From assembly GCA_022563535.1 (NCBI GenBank), contig JADFNE010000002.1, forward strand, positions 62,001-126,000: a stretch of 64,000 nt of DNA. Reading direction: 5' to 3'. The notes under the pieces are model-generated. The model was not told the DNA's origin. It searched no databases and saw only the letters and a program-made list of their open reading frames with translations. The DNA is from Myxococcales bacterium. GTDB taxonomy: Bacteria; Myxococcota_A; UBA9160; UBA4427. This document shows, in pieces, positions 45,671-54,153 of this stretch. Numbering within the stretch: position 1 is the stretch's first letter; each line of letters opens with the position of its first letter. The position numbers and the translations under genes were made by a program.

Positions 45671-46246
45671 TCACTGGGCTGACTCCCCGCCTATATTGGA
45701 CGCGCGCCAGCGTTCGGGTACATCTGCAATATCGGCCTCAATCTCGAGCGCGAGCAGCTTGTGCTCCGCACGCTCAATTGATTCTCGCTGGCGACGAATC
45801 TCCTGGCGAAGCTTGTAGCTGAGTGGGGTGTTCTCGGGAGTGGGCGCAGCCCCGGGCGCAGCCACCGACCACGAACTCGACTCGTCCGCCGCCGCTGACA
45901 AGTCGCTCTGTGCCTTTGCGAGGGCCTGCTCGGCTGAGGAAAGATCCAGCCGTACGGTCTCGAAGCGAGTCTCCCATTCGGAGCGATTCACCCCCCGTCG
46001 CCTCCCGATGGGCTGTTGGTAGGAGTCGGGCAACCTCAACAACCGCCCGAGGTCCACCTTGGGCGGGACGGCGCTGGGCTGGGCGATCGGCGCTTCCGCC
46101 TCTCGTTCAGGTTCTTGCGAGTCGACCTGGGCCAAAGCTGAGATCGGGTTCCCCAGCGCTGCCAAGACCCAGGCTGCGATGAGCACAGCGTGCGCTGCAT
46201 TGGCCCTCGCCCCCCGCGCCGTTGTCTTTGGGTTCCCCGTATTCAC
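45671..46246 (-). CDS. Exported coiled-coil protein of unknown role
   Basis: The 191 residues have a signal-type segment (about 20-42, LAALGNPISALAQ), a Pro-rich stretch and a C-terminal heptad region (about 110-185) rich in Ala, Glu and Arg. I choose GTG 46246 because the frame upstream to 46375 lacks protein character and runs into the divergent promoter region; the start is uncertain. No family recognised. Confidence 0.5.
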   Translation of the reverse strand: MNTGNPKTTARGARANAAHAVLIAAWVLAALGNPISALAQVDSQEPEREAEAPIAQPSAVPPKVDLGRLLRLPDSYQQPIGRRRGVNRSEWETRFETVRLDLSSAEQALAKAQSDLSAAADESSSWSVAAPGAAPTPENTPLSYKLRQEIRRQRESIERAEHKLLALEIEADIADVPERWRASNIGGESAQ

Positions 46247-46371
46247 AGTGTCTCTGGATCTTTTCAAGCTGGTGCTCCAAACCGAGTCTGGTTGTGGCGG
46301 GCCAGCAGGATAGCGGACGACCTGGATCTCGCCCCAGAACGCAAATGCATTGCGTGTCGCAGGAAACCAGG

Positions 46372-46398
46372 TCAAGCGACAACGAAAAAGGCCGATAA
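46372..46398 (+). promoter_or_regulatory. Possible sigma-28 promoter before pilT
   Basis: GCCGATAA (46391-46398), the flagellar sigma-28 -10 box, has TCAA (consensus TAAA) 15 bases upstream. It lies 65 bases before the ATG. An octamer match may arise by chance. Confidence 0.35.
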
Positions 46399-46462
46399 GT
46401 TGAGCGTAAGTCGGACTCGGCAGCTACGCCGGACAGTTGATCCTCGCGAGGAATGATTGGCG

Positions 46463-47608
46463 ATGGAACGTGAGAAGCTACACCGCCTCCTGAGACTTGG
46501 AGTTGAAAAGGGCGCCTCCGACATCCATTTCCAGGTCGGCTGCCTTCCGCTCTACCGTTTTCACGGTGAACTGGTCGAACTCCGCTACAAAGTCCTGACC
46601 CCCAACGATACCGAAGAGATCGTGAAGATTCTGCTCGAAGACGAACCTTCGTCTCAGAATCTGGACTTCAACGAACTCGACATCGCCTACGAGCTACCCG
46701 ACGAAGGCCGCTTCCGGGTCAATATTTCCAGACAGCGCAAGTTCTTCAACATCGTGCTGCGTGTGATCCCACTTCAAATCAAGACTTTCCAGGACTTGAA
46801 TCTGCCCTCCGTATTGCGCGAGATCTCACAGCTGCGCCGGGGCTACGTGCTGGTGACTGGGGCCACGGGCATGGGCAAGTCGACAACCCTGGCCACCATG
46901 ATCAACGAGATCAACCAGGTTCGAAAGTCGAAGATCGTTACCGTCGAAGATCCCATCGAATTCGTTTTCACCCACGACAAGAGCATCATCACCCAGCGCG
47001 AGATCGGCACGGACACGAACTCCTTTCCCGATGCCCTGCGAGCCGCCCTGCGCCAGGATCCCGACGTGATCATGGTCGGCGAAATGCGCGATCTCGAAAC
47101 AGTCGACACCTCACTCAAGGCTGCCGAGACCGGGCACCTGGTCTTTTCGACGATCCACACCGGGGATGTGGCTTCCACGATCAGCCGATTGGTGTCTTTC
47201 TTCCCAACGGAAGAGCAGCTCCAGGTGCGCGCAAGACTCGCTGAGAATCTAACTGCCGTCATCTCGCTGCGCTTGCTGGTCAACAAGAAGAAAAACGGGC
47301 GAGTGCCCGCTGTCGAAGTCATGCGCTCAACTCGTACGATTCAAGAGTTGATCAAAGATCCGGCCAAGACCCACGAGATTACCGAGTATCTCGGACGCAG
47401 TCGGAGCGAAGGGATGCAAAACTTCGACCAGCACTTGATCGATTTGATGCGCGCCAACAAAATCTCTCTGGAGACTGCCCTGAATGCCGCGACCAACCCG
47501 GCAGACTTCCAGACCAAGATCGATCTCGAAGGCAGCATGGACGAACCCGAAGAAATCGAAAGCAAGCCGGATGTCCCCTTCGAAATCGAATCCGACGGGC
47601 GCTTCTGA
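46463..47608 (+). CDS. pilT: PilT-type retraction ATPase
   Basis: PilT hexamers disassemble type IV pili, driving twitching. The 381 residues have the N-terminal PAS-like domain and an ATPase core with Walker A GATGMGKST, an Asp box (TVEDPIEF), Walker B VIMVGEMRD and a His box (TIHTGD). Membrane-fusion AIRNLIRE, typical of true PilT, is replaced by TRTIQELIKDPAKTHEI, so it is nearer PilU-like paralogues. An acidic tail of about 30 residues follows. ATG 46463 has GAGGAA nine bases upstream. Confidence 0.88.
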   Translation: MEREKLHRLLRLGVEKGASDIHFQVGCLPLYRFHGELVELRYKVLTPNDTEEIVKILLEDEPSSQNLDFNELDIAYELPDEGRFRVNISRQRKFFNIVLRVIPLQIKTFQDLNLPSVLREISQLRRGYVLVTGATGMGKSTTLATMINEINQVRKSKIVTVEDPIEFVFTHDKSIITQREIGTDTNSFPDALRAALRQDPDVIMVGEMRDLETVDTSLKAAETGHLVFSTIHTGDVASTISRLVSFFPTEEQLQVRARLAENLTAVISLRLLVNKKKNGRVPAVEVMRSTRTIQELIKDPAKTHEITEYLGRSRSEGMQNFDQHLIDLMRANKISLETALNAATNPADFQTKIDLEGSMDEPEEIESKPDVPFEIESDGRF

Positions 47609-47633
47609 ACCCTTGGGAGACCGGTCGGTCTTA

Positions 47634-48905
47634 ATGTCAATTCAAGAACAGTGTCAGATTCTGAGCGCAACGCTGCGAGGGGCGACCACGCGGGCGGCGG
47701 ACATCGCGGGCGGCGGCTGTGCCCTGCTCTTTTCGTCGATGCCGGGAGAAAATACGCCTGGGGCTACGTCGCGCTTGCGCGCAGCAGCAGGTTTCTCAGA
47801 CGCCCGAACTGCCGAAGCGGCGGCATCAGCACTGACGGAAGCTACGCGCAAGGTCTTGTCGGGAGCTGAATCTCAGTCCATTCCAGGGCATCCGAGCCTG
47901 GGGCCCCTGGCAAGCGGCGGCATCACCATCCATCCACTTTCCTACGACGGACGCATCAACGGCGCACTTCTCGTGGGCTACCCGAATAGCCCAAACCAGA
48001 ACGTCTTGAAACAGATCGCCCAACTCGCAAAATCCGCTTCGATCCATTTGGACCATGCATTGATCGCGGCCGAACTCGCCGAATTGCGCACGACGATGCT
48101 CGAGACGCAAAATTCTGAAGACGAGAAGAGCGACGAGCTGCTCAAACTATCCGAAGCGCTATTCGCCCAGGACATCGAGCTGCTGCGCAATAACGAGAAG
48201 CTGGGCAAGATCGAAAAACTCAAGAACGACTTCATTGAAAAGATGTCGCGCGAACTTCGCACGCCGCTCAACAACATCATCGAATCGATCATTTCGGTTT
48301 TGGCTGGCGAGAACGAGGCCATTTCGGATTCGGCCAAGGGCAGTTTGCGCAACGCTCTGGACGAGGGTACGGCCTTTCAGCGAACCCTCGAGAACATTCT
48401 CGATTTGTGGCGGATCAAAGAGGGTGAGTTGCCTGTCGTCCTCCAGGAAGTCAGTTTCTCGGATCTGGTCGACGAAGCGATTTTCAGCGTACAAGACACC
48501 CTGGCGAACAAGCCCGTGACGATCGTGAAACAGATCGGAGCGCCGATGCCGATCTTCAAGGCAGATCTCGCCAAGGTCAATCAGATCCTATTTCTGCTGC
48601 TCGACAACTCTGCAAAGTTCAGCGAATCCGGTGAAATTACGATTCGCGGCAGCCTGAAGGATTCCACGCTCGAATGCGAGGTGACCGACCACGGCATTGG
48701 AATCTGCGCCGACGACCAGGAGTTCATCTTCGACGAGTTTTACCAGGTCGACGAAGGGCTCTCAGGGAAGTATCGCGGTGCGGGGCTCGGTCTGACCCTG
48801 GTGCGCGATCTACTCTTGCTTCTCGGCGGTGATATCGAACTCGAGAGCGAGGCGGGACAGGGAACTCGCGTACGGCTCCAGATCCCGGTTCAACTCGTGG
48901 ATTAG
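47634..48905 (+). CDS. Histidine kinase with Arg in place of the phospho-histidine
   Basis: The 423 residues have a GAF-like N-terminal domain (about 1-145), a coiled coil (about 145-200), a DHp helix and an ATPase domain. The ATPase domain is intact: Asn325 in the N-box, DHGIG (352-356) and GAGLGL (382-387). The H-box reads MSRELRTPLN, so Arg206 stands where His is expected (CGC for CAC, one base). It may bind ATP without phospho-relay, or the change may be a read error. It follows pilT by 25 bases. Confidence 0.85.
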   Translation: MSIQEQCQILSATLRGATTRAADIAGGGCALLFSSMPGENTPGATSRLRAAAGFSDARTAEAAASALTEATRKVLSGAESQSIPGHPSLGPLASGGITIHPLSYDGRINGALLVGYPNSPNQNVLKQIAQLAKSASIHLDHALIAAELAELRTTMLETQNSEDEKSDELLKLSEALFAQDIELLRNNEKLGKIEKLKNDFIEKMSRELRTPLNNIIESIISVLAGENEAISDSAKGSLRNALDEGTAFQRTLENILDLWRIKEGELPVVLQEVSFSDLVDEAIFSVQDTLANKPVTIVKQIGAPMPIFKADLAKVNQILFLLLDNSAKFSESGEITIRGSLKDSTLECEVTDHGIGICADDQEFIFDEFYQVDEGLSGKYRGAGLGLTLVRDLLLLLGGDIELESEAGQGTRVRLQIPVQLVD

Positions 48906-48908
48906 CAA

Positions 48909-48983
48909 GACGCCGTCAGCAATCTCGGACGCCGTCAGCAATATCAGACGCCGGCAGCGATATCGGACGCCGGCAGCACGCAG
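48909..48983. repeat. Four 19-bp tandem repeats between convergent genes
   Basis: The unit GACGCCGTCAGCAATCTCG recurs at 48909, 48928, 48947 and 48966 with two to five changes per copy. It lies in the gap between the kinase gene and rpoZ. Confidence 0.75.
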
Positions 48984-48990
48984 GCGCCGA

Positions 48991-49320
48991 TCAGTTCTCA
49001 GGCACCGCAGCCAGAACAGGTTCGGAACGCTCTGCTTGAACCGATGCGACCGCATCGGAATCGGCGCTCGGAGCTTCTACTTCGGCGGCCGCGCCGCGGG
49101 CCACGAAGAGCGGATCAATATCAGGAACCTCGGACAGGTCGGGCTTGACGATCCCCGCCGCAATCTCTCGCAGCGCGGTGACGACTTCCTTGTTGGAATC
49201 TTTGTCGAGAAACGGCGCTGCACCGCGCTTCAGCTGCTTCGCCCGAATCGCGGCCATCTGAACCAGTTGGAACCGGTTCGGAACCCGCTTCATGCAGTCT
49301 TCGATTGTAATACGCGCCAT
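48991..49320 (-). CDS. rpoZ: RNA polymerase omega subunit
   Basis: Omega helps assemble RNA polymerase. The 109 residues start [30 protein letters not shown], the family signature, and include the downstream [13 protein letters not shown] block. The Ala/Glu-rich tail after residue 75 is longer than in enterics. ATG 49320 has GGGGAAT upstream. Confidence 0.93.
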   Translation of the reverse strand: MARITIEDCMKRVPNRFQLVQMAAIRAKQLKRGAAPFLDKDSNKEVVTALREIAAGIVKPDLSEVPDIDPLFVARGAAAEVEAPSADSDAVASVQAERSEPVLAAVPEN

Positions 49321-49330
49321 TGAGATTCCC

Positions 49331-49360
49331 CTTCTTGGTTCCTACCTTCTTGGTTCCTAC
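49331..49360. repeat. Two perfect 15-bp direct repeats upstream of rpoZ
   Basis: CTTCTTGGTTCCTAC occurs twice in tandem, just upstream of the rpoZ start. Confidence 0.7.
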
Positions 49361-49532
49361 ATTGGTGCCTATTGGTTGTCCAGAAGCCCCAACTTCGAAC
49401 CACGCTCCCGCCGCCGCATGCGTGTTGCTGCCGTGCTGGAAATCCACCCTGGGGCGTGCATTCGGGGTTGCATTCGTTGCTGGAGCTGGAAATTGGAGGC
49501 CGGAGCGTACCCCAAGCTCCACAAGAAGGAAA

Positions 49533-49558
49533 CCCCGGCCGACAATTGTCGGCCGAGG
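49533..49558 (-). terminator. Intrinsic terminator of the KKKAG gene
   Basis: An 18-base perfect palindrome (49537-49554) with G/C extensions is followed on the minus strand by a short T-run. It lies about 45 bases after the stop of the lysine-rich gene. Confidence 0.65.
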
Positions 49559-49601
49559 TCCTAAGGCACCTCCGAGGAGGGCCTTCGTTCCGTGCGTCTG
49601 G

Positions 49602-49826
49602 CTAGCGCTTCTTTCTACGGCGAGCCTTTTTCTTGGCTGCCTTCTTCTTGCCAGCCTTCTTCTTGCCGGCCTTCTTCTTGCCAGCCTTCTTCTTGCCAGC
49701 CTTCTTCTTGCCAGCCTTCTTCTTGCCAGCCTTCTTCTTGCCAGCCTTCTTCTTGCCGGCCTTCTTCTTGCCGGCCTTCTTCTTGCCAGCCTTCTTCTTG
49801 GTGGCCTTCTTTCGTCGTGCTGCCAT
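49602..49826 (-). CDS. Lysine-rich KKKAG-repeat histone H1-like protein
   Basis: The 74 residues consist of a short basic head, ten perfect KKKAG units, one KKKAA and an Arg/Lys tail. The coding DNA is a 15-base tandem repeat (window about 49640-49800). Such Lys/Ala repeats resemble the histone H1 C-terminal tail and bacterial DNA-compacting proteins, so nucleic-acid binding is likely. GGGGGGTG precedes the ATG. Repeat number may vary between strains. Confidence 0.75.
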   Translation of the reverse strand: MAARRKKATKKKAGKKKAGKKKAGKKKAGKKKAGKKKAGKKKAGKKKAGKKKAGKKKAGKKKAAKKKARRRKKR

Positions 49827-50824
49827 TGGGTGTCACCCCCCTTTTGTCATTGACTCAAGTACACGATTTGGTTCAGCAACCGATCCAAGACGTACAGGAA
49901 CGAAACCGAAGACATCCGACATTTGCCGACCCCTCCAGCCTATTTCCCAAACCTCCTTTGAGCACAACAAGTTGCGTGATCATGTTGCTCACGCTCCCTA
50001 TCGGGCACCGGTTCCAGCAACTTGAAGGCAAAACATCTTCCTTCTCGCCGAAAACCAAACCTCTTAGAGCCATTGTTGCTGATGACGCTAACACCTGTCT
50101 TTTAGGGGAGTCAAGAGAAAACCTGAAAAAAAACAATGAAGTGAATGTTATAACTGCGAGCAGCGAGACATTCTGGGCATCAACTTCTAATTTGGTTTGT
50201 GAAAAAGTGCCTTGTGGATGACCAAGACAGCAATATTCACTGCAAAATATTGTCCGCATATTTGCTTCACGACAATATGCTGATGTTCATTTCCGCTCAA
50301 AAATTCATTCTAGTTCTGACATACAAGAAGTCTCATAGAACACTTGAACGATGTCGCGAGTGAACTCTAGCTAGCGCGAATGCATGCATCTTCGCGCGTG
50401 GAGAAGCGCTCGTTTTGCGAGATTAACTCGAAGATACATTGTTTTACTTTGGTTATTTCGTAGAAAAAACAAACAAAATCAACACGTTGAATGCGGTCAC
50501 GTGAACGTGGGCGATTCGCGGACATGCGCCATCGCCGTTCATCCAGGCAGAGCCAGGTCCGGCGCGAAACATGGACGCACCCGCTGAATCTGTTGCTGTC
50601 CGCATTGCGATCCCGATTGCAAACGAGGCCGTTGCAGCAGACAAATTCGCGCATACGCGGAAAGAGAACGGCGCCAACCACCGTTCTCTTTCTGTGCTCA
50701 TTCGCGTTGGTTCGCGAATTTTCCACGAATGAGGGGTTAAGCGATCTATTTCTAAAATTGTGGTGAATTTGGGACGAACTCGGTCGATTCGCGGCCCGTA
50801 GAGCTGTCCGCAGTCGACTATTCG
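49827..50824. other. Long gap, locally AT-rich, no gene seen
   Basis: About 1 kb separates two genes for very basic small proteins. The part near 50040-50480 is clearly AT-richer than the rest of the window. Open frames there have poor codon character. It may hold promoters or a non-coding RNA. The hairpin at 50661-50691 is the one clear structure. Confidence 0.5.
50661..50691. terminator. Strong hairpin, terminator-like
   Basis: AAAGAGAACGG and CCGTTCTCTTT form a perfect 11-base stem around a nine-base loop, with A/T ends that could terminate on either strand. It lies about 135 bases downstream of the bS22-like gene. Confidence 0.6.
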
Positions 50825-50917
50825 CTAGCGCTTGCGCTTGTGTCGCTGGCGCTTCAGCAACTTGCGCTGCTTGTGCTTCCGCATCTTCTTGCGGCGCTTC
50901 TTGATCACACTACCCAC
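50825..50917 (-). CDS. bS22-like (AURKAIP1/COX24-domain) ribosomal micro-protein
   Basis: A 30-codon frame from GTG 50917 reads as an almost wholly basic peptide opening VGSVIKKRRKKMRKHK. That is the pattern of the AURKAIP1/COX24 family, whose actinobacterial member is the ribosomal protein bS22 found near the decoding centre. GAGG lies six bases before the GTG. The gene is easily missed because of its length. Ribosome binding is inferred from family likeness. Confidence 0.75.
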   Translation of the reverse strand: MGSVIKKRRKKMRKHKQRKLLKRQRHKRKR

Positions 50918-51081
50918 GGAGTACCTCGTCGCCGGATGATTCATTTGGCGAGCGCAGAGGAATACTGACTTGCCCGTACAAAGTCAAGCAACATTTCGCG
51001 TGACAGCACACTCCAGAATGACTCCTTCGAGCCCCGGATCGACCTGGAGCGACTAAGAAAGAATGAAGGAATCCCGGGGAG

Positions 51082-51591
51082 TTATGCAGCAATCTGCGTG
51101 CCCTCACCGGTCCCGAGCAGGTGCCTGGCACCGCCCAGCCATCGATTGATGAAATGGCGCCGAGGCAGGAAACGAAGTACCGGATCCAAACGCGCACCAA
51201 GCTGCCCGAGCGCGGTCGAAATCTCTGTGTTCGCGGGGTCAATCATCTGTCCTCGCAGGAGAAATCGACGCCCCTCGGTTTTGAAACCAAAATGAAGATA
51301 CACCCTCGCCAGATTCAGGTAGGCCACCGGATTGAAAAATTCTTGCTTCGAAGCCGAGGTACAGAGCGCTACTGCTTCCTCGAAGCGGCGATCGCAGATC
51401 CCCACGCACACGCCCAAGAAGGAACGTGCCCGCGCGTGATCGGGAGCGGCGTCGTGGACGGTCTGGAAACACAGCTGCGCGTCTTCGTACGCTTCGCGTT
51501 GAAACAGGACGAGCCCCTGCAGAAAAATATCTTCTGCGCAGAGCGCAGCGTCGCCTCCAGGGCTGAGAGATTCGTTTTTTGACTCTGACAT
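51082..51591 (-). CDS. Tetratricopeptide-repeat protein
   Basis: The 169 residues hold about three TPR units (FLQGLVLFQREAYEDAQLCFQTV; ARARSFLGVCVGICDRRFEEAV; VAYLNLARVYLHFGFKTEGRRFL) and a basic C-terminal tail. It is soluble with no signal peptide. Such proteins are scaffolds; the partner is not evident. It lies between the bS22-like gene and khpA. Confidence 0.7.
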   Translation of the reverse strand: MSESKNESLSPGGDAALCAEDIFLQGLVLFQREAYEDAQLCFQTVHDAAPDHARARSFLGVCVGICDRRFEEAVALCTSASKQEFFNPVAYLNLARVYLHFGFKTEGRRFLLRGQMIDPANTEISTALGQLGARLDPVLRFLPRRHFINRWLGGARHLLGTGEGTQIAA

Positions 51592-51653
51592 CGGTTCTGA
51601 CTCCCGAAAACGGCGAAGACCACAGCCTGCTCTGCTGCGTCAACGTCACGATC

Positions 51654-52080
51654 TCAAACCAAAGCAATAGACGTGCCGTCCCAGCAAATGCGCAGGTCAC
51701 GGCGCAAAGCTGCGAAAGTACGTTCGGCGAGGAAGGTCGTGAGTCGGAACTCGTCACTCCGGGTTACGAATATGAAATCCGTGAATTCCATCTCGTACTC
51801 GATACCGAAGCGGGCGCCATCGCGAAGATCGAGTGCCACCCGGCAAGTCCGTCGTAGCGTTCGACGGAGTCGCAACCGCGCAGCCACAACCGCTGGGCTG
51901 CACAAGCAGTTCGAAGTGAAACTCGATCGGGATTCGCTCGAGAAAAAAGGGGGTCGGCCGGTAGCGTACCGAGAGATGTACTCCGCCGTGTGTGTTACAG
52001 CAAATGCAATTGAACCGGCAACCCGAAGACAAACCGACGCCGTTCACCCCGACTGGCGGATCACGCGGTCGGTAGCGGTT
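51654..52080 (-). pseudogene. Possible frameshifted gene between khpA and the TPR gene
   Basis: Two minus-strand frames each show coding-like codon use over part of this gap. One covers about 51980-51900 (YRPTPFFLERIPIEFHFELL) and the other 51860-51654 (VALDLRDGARFGIEYEMEF to the stop). A change of frame near 51880-51905 would join them into one protein of about 130 residues. I do not recognise it. It could be a decayed gene, a sequencing slip or chance. Confidence 0.3.
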
Positions 52081-52087
52081 CGGGGAT

Positions 52088-52324
52088 TCAGTACTCGATG
52101 ATTTCGAGTATGTACCGCTTCTTTTCCTTGCCACTGGCGGCGGCCATCAGGGTGCGAATCGCCGAGGCATGTGATCCGCCTTTCCCAATCACCTTTCCGA
52201 GATCTTCCTTGGCCACCCTCAATTCAAGGACGTGAGCGTGCTCGCCTATGACTTCTTTGATTTGCACTTCATCTGGCTGATCGACTAGTGCTCGCACGAT
52301 GTCTTCGATGATCTGCTTCATCAT
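52088..52324 (-). CDS. khpA: KH-domain RNA-binding protein KhpA
   Basis: The 78 residues form a single KH domain with the GKGG loop (VIGKGGSHASAIRTLM near residues 45-60), as in KhpA/YlqC. These proteins bind RNA with KhpB and affect cell division and small RNAs. The ATG at 52324 (followed by a second ATG) has GGGAGCT upstream. It stands outside its common rpsP-rimM operon. Confidence 0.9.
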   Translation of the reverse strand: MMKQIIEDIVRALVDQPDEVQIKEVIGEHAHVLELRVAKEDLGKVIGKGGSHASAIRTLMAAASGKEKKRYILEIIEY

Positions 52325-52802
52325 GTTCAGCTCCCAACTTGTATAGAGAGTGCAGCCGCGATTCAGCGTGACTCGACAGTGTGTCTCACCGCAACCGTGA
52401 CTGTGTGCGCAAACTCCGGGACTCTGTCCAATACCGTCCAAGTGTACCCGCTCAGCGTCATTTCTACAGGCAGCATTTCAACGAACCCGCAATAAGGGTC
52501 GCAACACCAGCAGCCAATACACCCCACGGGGTGCTGCGCAACGATCCAACTTCCAACATCGAGACGCAACCGGTAATCACCCCATAGACTGGGTTGTTAT
52601 TCCACCAGTACGAATGTGTTCGATGTCGTTGTGGTCATGTTGTCGATTTGATTGTTGCAGTGGTTGTACCGTCTTGAGTCGAGTCTCAGGCTAAATGGTG
52701 CGAACCATCGTGTGCGGTGAGGCCAGCGCCTTTGTGCGCCCAATCCGACACGATTCTGAACGTGTGGGCATTTATCCCCAGTCGGGGTGCTATAGGCCGC
52801 TT
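52325..52802. other. Gap without a supported gene
   Basis: Short minus-strand frames occur, one Cys-rich near 52460-52569 and one 13-codon at 52597-52638, but neither has a ribosome site or recognisable family. No clear terminator is seen. Confidence 0.4.
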
Positions 52803-53726
52803 TCAGAGCGACGGTGGGGCAAATCCGGCTGCAGCTTGAGCCCCATCCCAATTGAACGAGACTTCGCGTTTCATGCTCGGCTTTCGCATCCGGAAGATCT
52901 TTGTCCGGCGCACCACCCGTTCGATGATTTCGAACAGTCGCTCGGCCGCGTCGGGATCGTGAAATGGAGCAAAAACGTGCTGCAGGATGTCGTTTGCGGC
53001 CGCATCCTGGGTCAACGATTCGCCCCGGGAATCTTCGGCGGAAGCTAGAATGTGAATCGCCTCCAGTGGAACTCGTCCCATCCCGGGGTCGGGGCAATCG
53101 ATTCGCCAAGAAGCCTGGTGAACCCACACCCGCGTATCGCTGATGGCGTCGCGCTCGAGGACCGGTCGCAAGACAACCTGTCCGCAGCAGCGAGAGTCGG
53201 GAGCCGCACCCATGAACGCCGACTGGATCGCGTTCGAACCCATTCCGGCGTTCCCAGCGTCAATGAACAGACGCGCCTGTCTGTCCTGTATCGATACGGT
53301 TCCGTTCACAATCAGACAGCCTTCGCGCATCAACCGGTGAAGCATGATCAGTTCGTCGAGGGGATGTGCGAGCGGATAAGGATCCGTCGCAGCGTATTCC
53401 GGCGAGACAACAATTTCGCCGTAACGAAAATCAGCATCGAAGCGCGCGGTCCGTTGGCATCCATCGGCTCCGTAGATCGCCACCACCCAGTTCTCGCCTT
53501 CCCAACCGATTTCGAAGCGAAGGCCACGCGACTCATAGCGGAAGGTGTCTCCGAGCGGTCGCCGGGGTCTGGCCACGCGAACGCCAATGTGAACGTCGGG
53601 GTCGACCGGTGCGCACGCCAGGCTCCGGGTTCGCTCGTCAGGCCACTGCCATGCGAGATTCGACGGAACCTCGATCGCCAACGTCACTCCCGCCATCTCA
53701 ATTCCGCGCAGTTTCGACCTGCCCAT
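52803..53726 (-). CDS. HprK-like protein with degenerate P-loop
   Basis: The 307 residues resemble HPr-kinase-like proteins that carry YPLAHPLDELIMLHRLM before a nucleotide-binding loop. In active members the next strand is followed by GPSGAGKST. Here it reads DAGNAGMGSN, which lacks the Lys. The protein therefore probably does not bind ATP in the usual way. ATG 53726 is chosen for GTGAGGGG four bases upstream. Its relatives occur in peptide-modification and exopolysaccharide loci; no such genes are adjacent. Confidence 0.6.
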   Translation of the reverse strand: MGRSKLRGIEMAGVTLAIEVPSNLAWQWPDERTRSLACAPVDPDVHIGVRVARPRRPLGDTFRYESRGLRFEIGWEGENWVVAIYGADGCQRTARFDADFRYGEIVVSPEYAATDPYPLAHPLDELIMLHRLMREGCLIVNGTVSIQDRQARLFIDAGNAGMGSNAIQSAFMGAAPDSRCCGQVVLRPVLERDAISDTRVWVHQASWRIDCPDPGMGRVPLEAIHILASAEDSRGESLTQDAAANDILQHVFAPFHDPDAAERLFEIIERVVRRTKIFRMRKPSMKREVSFNWDGAQAAAGFAPPSL

Positions 53727-54153
53727 TTTTCCCCTCACTCTCGAAGTCTCATTCGGCGACATCCGAAGCAATTCCCTGATGTCGTGTTTCAGTAATGGGC
53801 ATCTCATCGGTAACTCAGGTGATTCCTTTACACTCAGACCGTAAAAAACCGGGGCTGACTGGAGTTTTCATCCGATATCGAGCGAATGGCTTGGGCGGTG
53901 CCCCGTCAGCGCCGATGTGGGCTGCGCCAAGGGCCCCAGCCTGATTCAGGGTCGCTGTTTTGGCAGATCTGCGGTAACGACTGGGATCTGAACCGATGGG
54001 CGCTCCAACTCGAAATACCCTCGAAAAACCGTAGTGCGCGAGCCCCGCGCCCGAAAAGCTTCATTCATTCGCCTATCGGCCTGAGGCCAGGGCTCGCGAC
54101 CGAGTCCCCGTCTCCCGACCCCCGGCCCGGGCGCGAGATGGGAACACCGCGCC
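53727..54153. other. Divergent promoter region of the HprK-like gene and mgtE
   Basis: No gene is supported. Several GC-rich inverted segments are present near 53890-53950, but I cannot fit the magnesium M-box consensus to them. Confidence 0.4.

Noticed and set aside
49873-50259. 128-codon minus-strand frame in the AT-rich gap
   Set aside because: It is Cys- and Phe-rich with poor codon character, no ribosome site and no recognisable domain.
52460-52569. Cys-rich short frame as a modified-peptide precursor next to the HprK-like gene
   Set aside because: Weak TTG start, no ribosome site, and no peptide-modifying enzyme genes nearby.
53727-54153. Magnesium M-box riboswitch before mgtE
   Set aside because: The GC-rich inverted segments do not show the conserved M-box core sequences; only a covariance search could settle it.
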